Below are positions 6,870-8,902 of a stretch of 8,902 nucleotides of DNA, piece after piece. Both the position numbers and the translations under genes were made by a program. This DNA is from Desulfobacteraceae bacterium (lineage in GTDB: Bacteria > Desulfobacterota > DSM-4660 > Desulfatiglandales > B25-G16). The DNA lies in NCBI GenBank assembly GCA_030615565.1, contig JAUWZC010000088.1, forward strand, positions 1-8,902, read 5' to 3'. The notes below the pieces were generated by a model that was not told the DNA's origin, searched no databases, and saw only the letters and a list, made by a program, of their open reading frames with translations. How positions within the stretch are numbered: position 1 is the stretch's first letter; the number at the start of each line of letters is the position of its first letter.

Positions 6870-6918
6870 GTTTGCCCGTCTCCCGCTTTTAGCGGGATAC
6901 AGGCCGGGATGGGCAAAC
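6870..6918. repeat. GC-rich double-stem palindrome overlapping the 3' end of the membrane protein gene
   Basis: An outer 8-bp stem, GTTTGCCC (6870-6877) with GGGCAAAC (6911-6918), encloses a perfect inner hairpin TCCCGCT-TTT-AGCGGGA (6881-6897). The stop codon of the membrane protein lies in the inner loop region (6889-6891), and the right half encodes that protein's last residues. No T-run follows on either strand, so it fits a REP-like dispersed element better than a rho-independent terminator, though it may still protect or end the transcript. Confidence 0.7.
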
Positions 6919-7557
6919 TTCGCTAGATTTGTAAACCGTATTTCTCCAGGAAGTGAAAATCGCCAGAAGATAAAGAATCTCTCCTGCTATTAATGCCTCA
7001 TACCTGTATGGCAAAGGTATATGTTGATGAAGGCTGGCCCCAATGTCCCTCATAAAAGAATAGAGGATGATAAGGGTACCGATTATTGTGAGGAACCAAG
7101 CTAATGGTGATGGCTGGAAATCATATCCCCTTTTGAAAAGAATGATAATAAAGAGGCCAGCTAAAATCATCATTATGGCAACGGTTACAGGGGCAATTAC
7201 AGGGCCAATCCAAGGAAGGGGTATTAAAAATAGGATATCCCAATCCAATAAAGATAGTGGCCATCCAATGGCAATCTTTAGCCATATGTAATAAAATATG
7301 TCCCAGAAACCAAAACAGATTAGAAAATAGGCGAATTTCTCCCAGAACTTTTTGCCAATGAGGGCACTTACTGAGATGAGCATAAAAATGGTTGCCGCTT
7401 CTCTTCCAATCTCAACAACAAAGTGCCTTGTTGCCATCATCTCCAAAGGGAAGGAAAAACCTTCTGGATAGTAAATAGCCCTCAGATATATGACTATCCC
7501 TGCTTCCACAAGGGCCATAGATATGCTGAAAACTATTATCCAGAAAAGCTTCCTCAT
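6889..7557 (-). CDS. Conserved-looking polytopic membrane protein of unknown function
   Basis: I do not recognise a named family. From the ATG at 7557 the protein has 222 residues, with about six hydrophobic helices near 4-25, 54-70, 73-95, 117-142, 153-170 and 189-204. Non-membrane landmarks look like conserved positions: YLRAIYYPEGF (24-34), E49 and RE (52-53), WDIFYYIWLK (85-94), GWPLSLLDWD (98-107) and the PLPWIGPVIAP stretch (113-123). Charged and aromatic residues inside helices suggest more than a simple anchor. A TTG at 7581 would add eight residues inside nadA, but ATG at 7557 has AAGGG nine bases upstream and is preferred. It starts four bases after nadA, so translation is probably coupled. 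The tail VCPSRPVSR (214-222) is encoded by a GC-rich palindrome and looks acquired. Link to NAD metabolism or to envelope lipids is not established. Confidence 0.8.
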   Translation of the reverse strand: MRKLFWIIVFSISMALVEAGIVIYLRAIYYPEGFSFPLEMMATRHFVVEIGREAATIFMLISVSALIGKKFWEKFAYFLICFGFWDIFYYIWLKIAIGWPLSLLDWDILFLIPLPWIGPVIAPVTVAIMMILAGLFIIILFKRGYDFQPSPLAWFLTIIGTLIILYSFMRDIGASLHQHIPLPYRYEALIAGEILYLLAIFTSWRNTVYKSSEVCPSRPVSR

Positions 7558-7561
7558 TGCT

Positions 7562-8479
7562 TCAATCCCTTGGAAGGGCAAGCATTCTCTCCACTGCCCT
7601 CATTGCCCTTACCCTTATGTCTTCGGCTACCTTTATAACTGGAGATATATATAAAAGGGCATTTACTATATCTGTTAGGTTAATCTTTTTCATATCAATA
7701 CAGATCATTTTCTCATCAGCAGGGATAAAGACCTTATCCGGATTCTGAGTTTTTAGGGTATGAATTATCCCGGTTTCTGTTCCTATGATAAACTCCGTAT
7801 GTTTAGCCTTCCTCACATAATCAAGCATACCTGAGGTACTCTTGACCTCATCTGCAAGGTCAATCGCTTCTGGTCTACACTCAGGATGGGCCAAAAATAG
7901 TGCCTTAGGGTGATCATTCTTGACTTTTCTTACCTGCTTGGCTGTCAACCTATCATGATAAGGACAGAATCCTTCCCAATAAACTACCTTCTTATCGGTG
8001 TATCTCTGGGTATATAGGGCGAGGTTCCTATCAGGAGTCATAAGTATAGTATCGTAATCACCAAGGGATTTGACCACCTGGATGGCATTGGCTGATGTGC
8101 AGCAGATATCGCTTTCTGCCTTAACTGAGGCAGGGGAGTTAACGTAGCTAACAACTGGGACACCAGGTAAGTCCCTTTTTTTCTTGACTAATGATTGAGT
8201 AGTTATCATATCGGCCATAGGACATCCAGCCGATATAACTGGCAAGAGGACTGTCTTGTCTGGACATACAATAGATGCTGTCTCTGCCATAAAATGAACG
8301 CCACAGAAAACTATTATCTCAGCCTTTGTTTTGGACGCCTCAATTGAGAGCCCTAAAGAATCCCCTGTTAAATCAGCTATATCCTGTATCTCTGGCCTTT
8401 GATAATTATGGACTAAGAGAATAGCATTTTTTTCCTTTAAAAGTTTTTTTATTTCTTTCTGTAATTCTTTTATACCCAT
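7562..8479 (-). CDS. nadA: Quinolinate synthase NadA ([4Fe-4S] enzyme)
   Basis: NadA condenses iminoaspartate with dihydroxyacetone phosphate to quinolinate in de novo NAD synthesis, in the cytoplasm. The 305 residues match the shorter NadA type known from Thermotoga. The three expected cluster ligands are present: C86 (AGCPMAD), C172 (GFCPYHDR) and C260 (MICIDMKK). Substrate-site landmarks are HNYQRPEIQDIAD (24-36, H24 and Y26), GDSLGLS (39-45), SYVNSP (111-116, Y112), CTSANA (127-132), PDRNL (149-153), HPEC (198-201) and GTETGIIH (233-240). The second half-cluster site is therefore intact and the enzyme should be active and oxygen sensitive. The ATG at 8479 follows a purine-rich AAGGAGAAGG (minus strand, 8486-8495). 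It lies 56 bases after the acyltransferase gene and four bases before the membrane protein gene. NadB and NadC are not in the window. Confidence 0.97.
   Translation of the reverse strand: MGIKELQKEIKKLLKEKNAILLVHNYQRPEIQDIADLTGDSLGLSIEASKTKAEIIVFCGVHFMAETASIVCPDKTVLLPVISAGCPMADMITTQSLVKKKRDLPGVPVVSYVNSPASVKAESDICCTSANAIQVVKSLGDYDTILMTPDRNLALYTQRYTDKKVVYWEGFCPYHDRLTAKQVRKVKNDHPKALFLAHPECRPEAIDLADEVKSTSGMLDYVRKAKHTEFIIGTETGIIHTLKTQNPDKVFIPADEKMICIDMKKINLTDIVNALLYISPVIKVAEDIRVRAMRAVERMLALPRD
7567..7571 (-). promoter_or_regulatory. Ribosome binding site inside the end of nadA for the membrane protein
   Basis: Minus-strand AAGGG overlaps the last nadA codons and lies nine bases before ATG at 7557. 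It supports that start over the in-frame TTG at 7581. Confidence 0.55.
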
Positions 8480-8535
8480 TAATTACCTTCTCCTTCCATC
8501 TAACTTCTGCCTGCCTCATGCCTGAAACTCTCTAT

Positions 8536-8902
8536 TTATACAAGAGGATTGTTGGTGTTATAGAGGTCTTCCAGGCCAGGTATATCCTTCCATCTCCTGT
8601 GCAACCAAAGCCAATGTTGAGGATACTTCCTGATATAATCTTCATAAATTTGATTTAATTTCCGTGTATTTTTCTTAAGGTCACTCACATCATTAGCCGT
8701 ATAAACTAGTTTTAGAGGTTCATTTATCTCTATCCTATATCTGCCTGGTCCCTTTCTTATAACAAATAAGGGTATTATGCTGGCTCCTGTACGCCTTGCA
8801 AGAAGTGGAGCTGTTATATGTGTCTGGGATGGAATACCAAAAAAATCAACTACAATCCCGTGCCTTCCAACCCGTGGGCTGCCACCTGCCTTCTGATCGG
8901 CA
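8536..8902 (-). CDS. Lipid A-type late acyltransferase (LpxL/HtrB/MsbB family), C-terminal part only
   Basis: The frame enters from the right edge and ends at TAA (8536-8538), giving the last 121 residues. LpxL/LpxM enzymes add secondary acyl chains to Kdo2-lipid A or its precursors at the inner membrane. The visible part has DQKAGG at the edge, HGIVVDFFGIPSQT, the LLARRTGASIIPLF stretch, INEPLKLVY and the diagnostic ending YPQHWLWLHRRWKD about 25 residues before the stop. These match the C-terminal half of the LPLAT/HtrB family. The N-terminal membrane anchor and the HxxxxxD catalytic motif lie outside the window, so lauroyl, myristoyl or other chain specificity cannot be judged. It reads into nadA 56 bases downstream and is probably in the same transcription unit. 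It is the clearest sign of an outer membrane here. Confidence 0.92.
   Translation of the reverse strand, partial: ADQKAGGSPRVGRHGIVVDFFGIPSQTHITAPLLARRTGASIIPLFVIRKGPGRYRIEINEPLKLVYTANDVSDLKKNTRKLNQIYEDYIRKYPQHWLWLHRRWKDIPGLEDLYNTNNPLV

Larger units (their letters stand above)
6493..6888. repeat. Gene-free spacer built of nested short repeats
   Basis: This 396-base gap upstream of panP has no credible gene. Much of it consists of AT-rich words of the TTCGAAAT/TTCCGA/CTAAAC type, arranged as an imperfect inverted repeat. The left arm is 6583-6626 and the right arm 6768-6841 in reverse. Outer ends TCGAAATCCGAATATC (6583-6598) and the reverse complement of 6826-6841 agree at 13 of 16 bases; inner blocks 6605-6626 and 6768-6789 agree at 17 of 22. 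Inside lie a GC-rich palindrome (6627-6665) and a 36-base palindrome (6722-6757). Any panP promoter must lie here or further upstream, but I could not identify convincing -35/-10 boxes. A 90-codon open frame across the repeats is rejected as a gene. Confidence 0.7.

Noticed and set aside
7558..7581. TTG at 7581 as start of the membrane protein
   Set aside because: It would add eight residues inside nadA with no ribosome site; ATG at 7557 has AAGGG upstream and begins at the first helix.

Overview
The window is an AT-rich piece of chromosome from a diderm (Gram-negative type) bacterium. It carries eight protein-coding genes, two of them cut by the window edges. The diderm assignment rests on a lipid A-type late acyltransferase at the right end and a signal-peptidase-II lipoprotein at the left end. 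The gene set (an Fe-S quinolinate synthase, a PanP-type PLP aspartate decarboxylase, a DUF3786 protein, an orphan GAF-type histidine kinase) and the repeat-filled spacers suggest an anaerobic Desulfobacterota-like lineage. That placement is inference only; no marker gene in the window settles it. No rRNA, tRNA, CRISPR array, transposase or phage gene was seen.

Layout, right to left along the minus strand. The 3' end of an LpxL/HtrB-type acyltransferase (8902-8536) is followed after 56 bases by nadA (8479-7562). Four bases after the nadA stop begins an unnamed six-helix membrane protein (7557-6889). A 396-base spacer without a credible gene follows. It is made of nested inverted repeats and GC-rich palindromes, and one palindrome runs into the end of the membrane protein gene and supplies its last codons. 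Next comes panP (6492-4807), facing a plus-strand DUF3786 gene (4115-4756) tail to tail. The minus strand resumes with a histidine kinase-like protein starting at TTG (3957-2578), then der/engA (2519-1215), then a periplasmic-binding-protein-fold lipoprotein (1093 to beyond the left edge).

How they fit together. lpxL-nadA-membrane protein looks like one transcription unit, and so does kinase-der, possibly with the lipoprotein, although a 121-base repeat-bearing spacer separates der from it. NadA makes quinolinate for NAD and PanP probably makes beta-alanine for pantothenate/CoA, so two cofactor routes are represented. Der serves 50S ribosome assembly. These are mainly housekeeping genes and I see no clear new defence or mobile system. 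The most interesting signals are the mosaic of short non-coding repeats in the gaps, a repeat captured as protein C-terminus, the altered catalytic motifs of the kinase, and two conserved proteins of unknown function.
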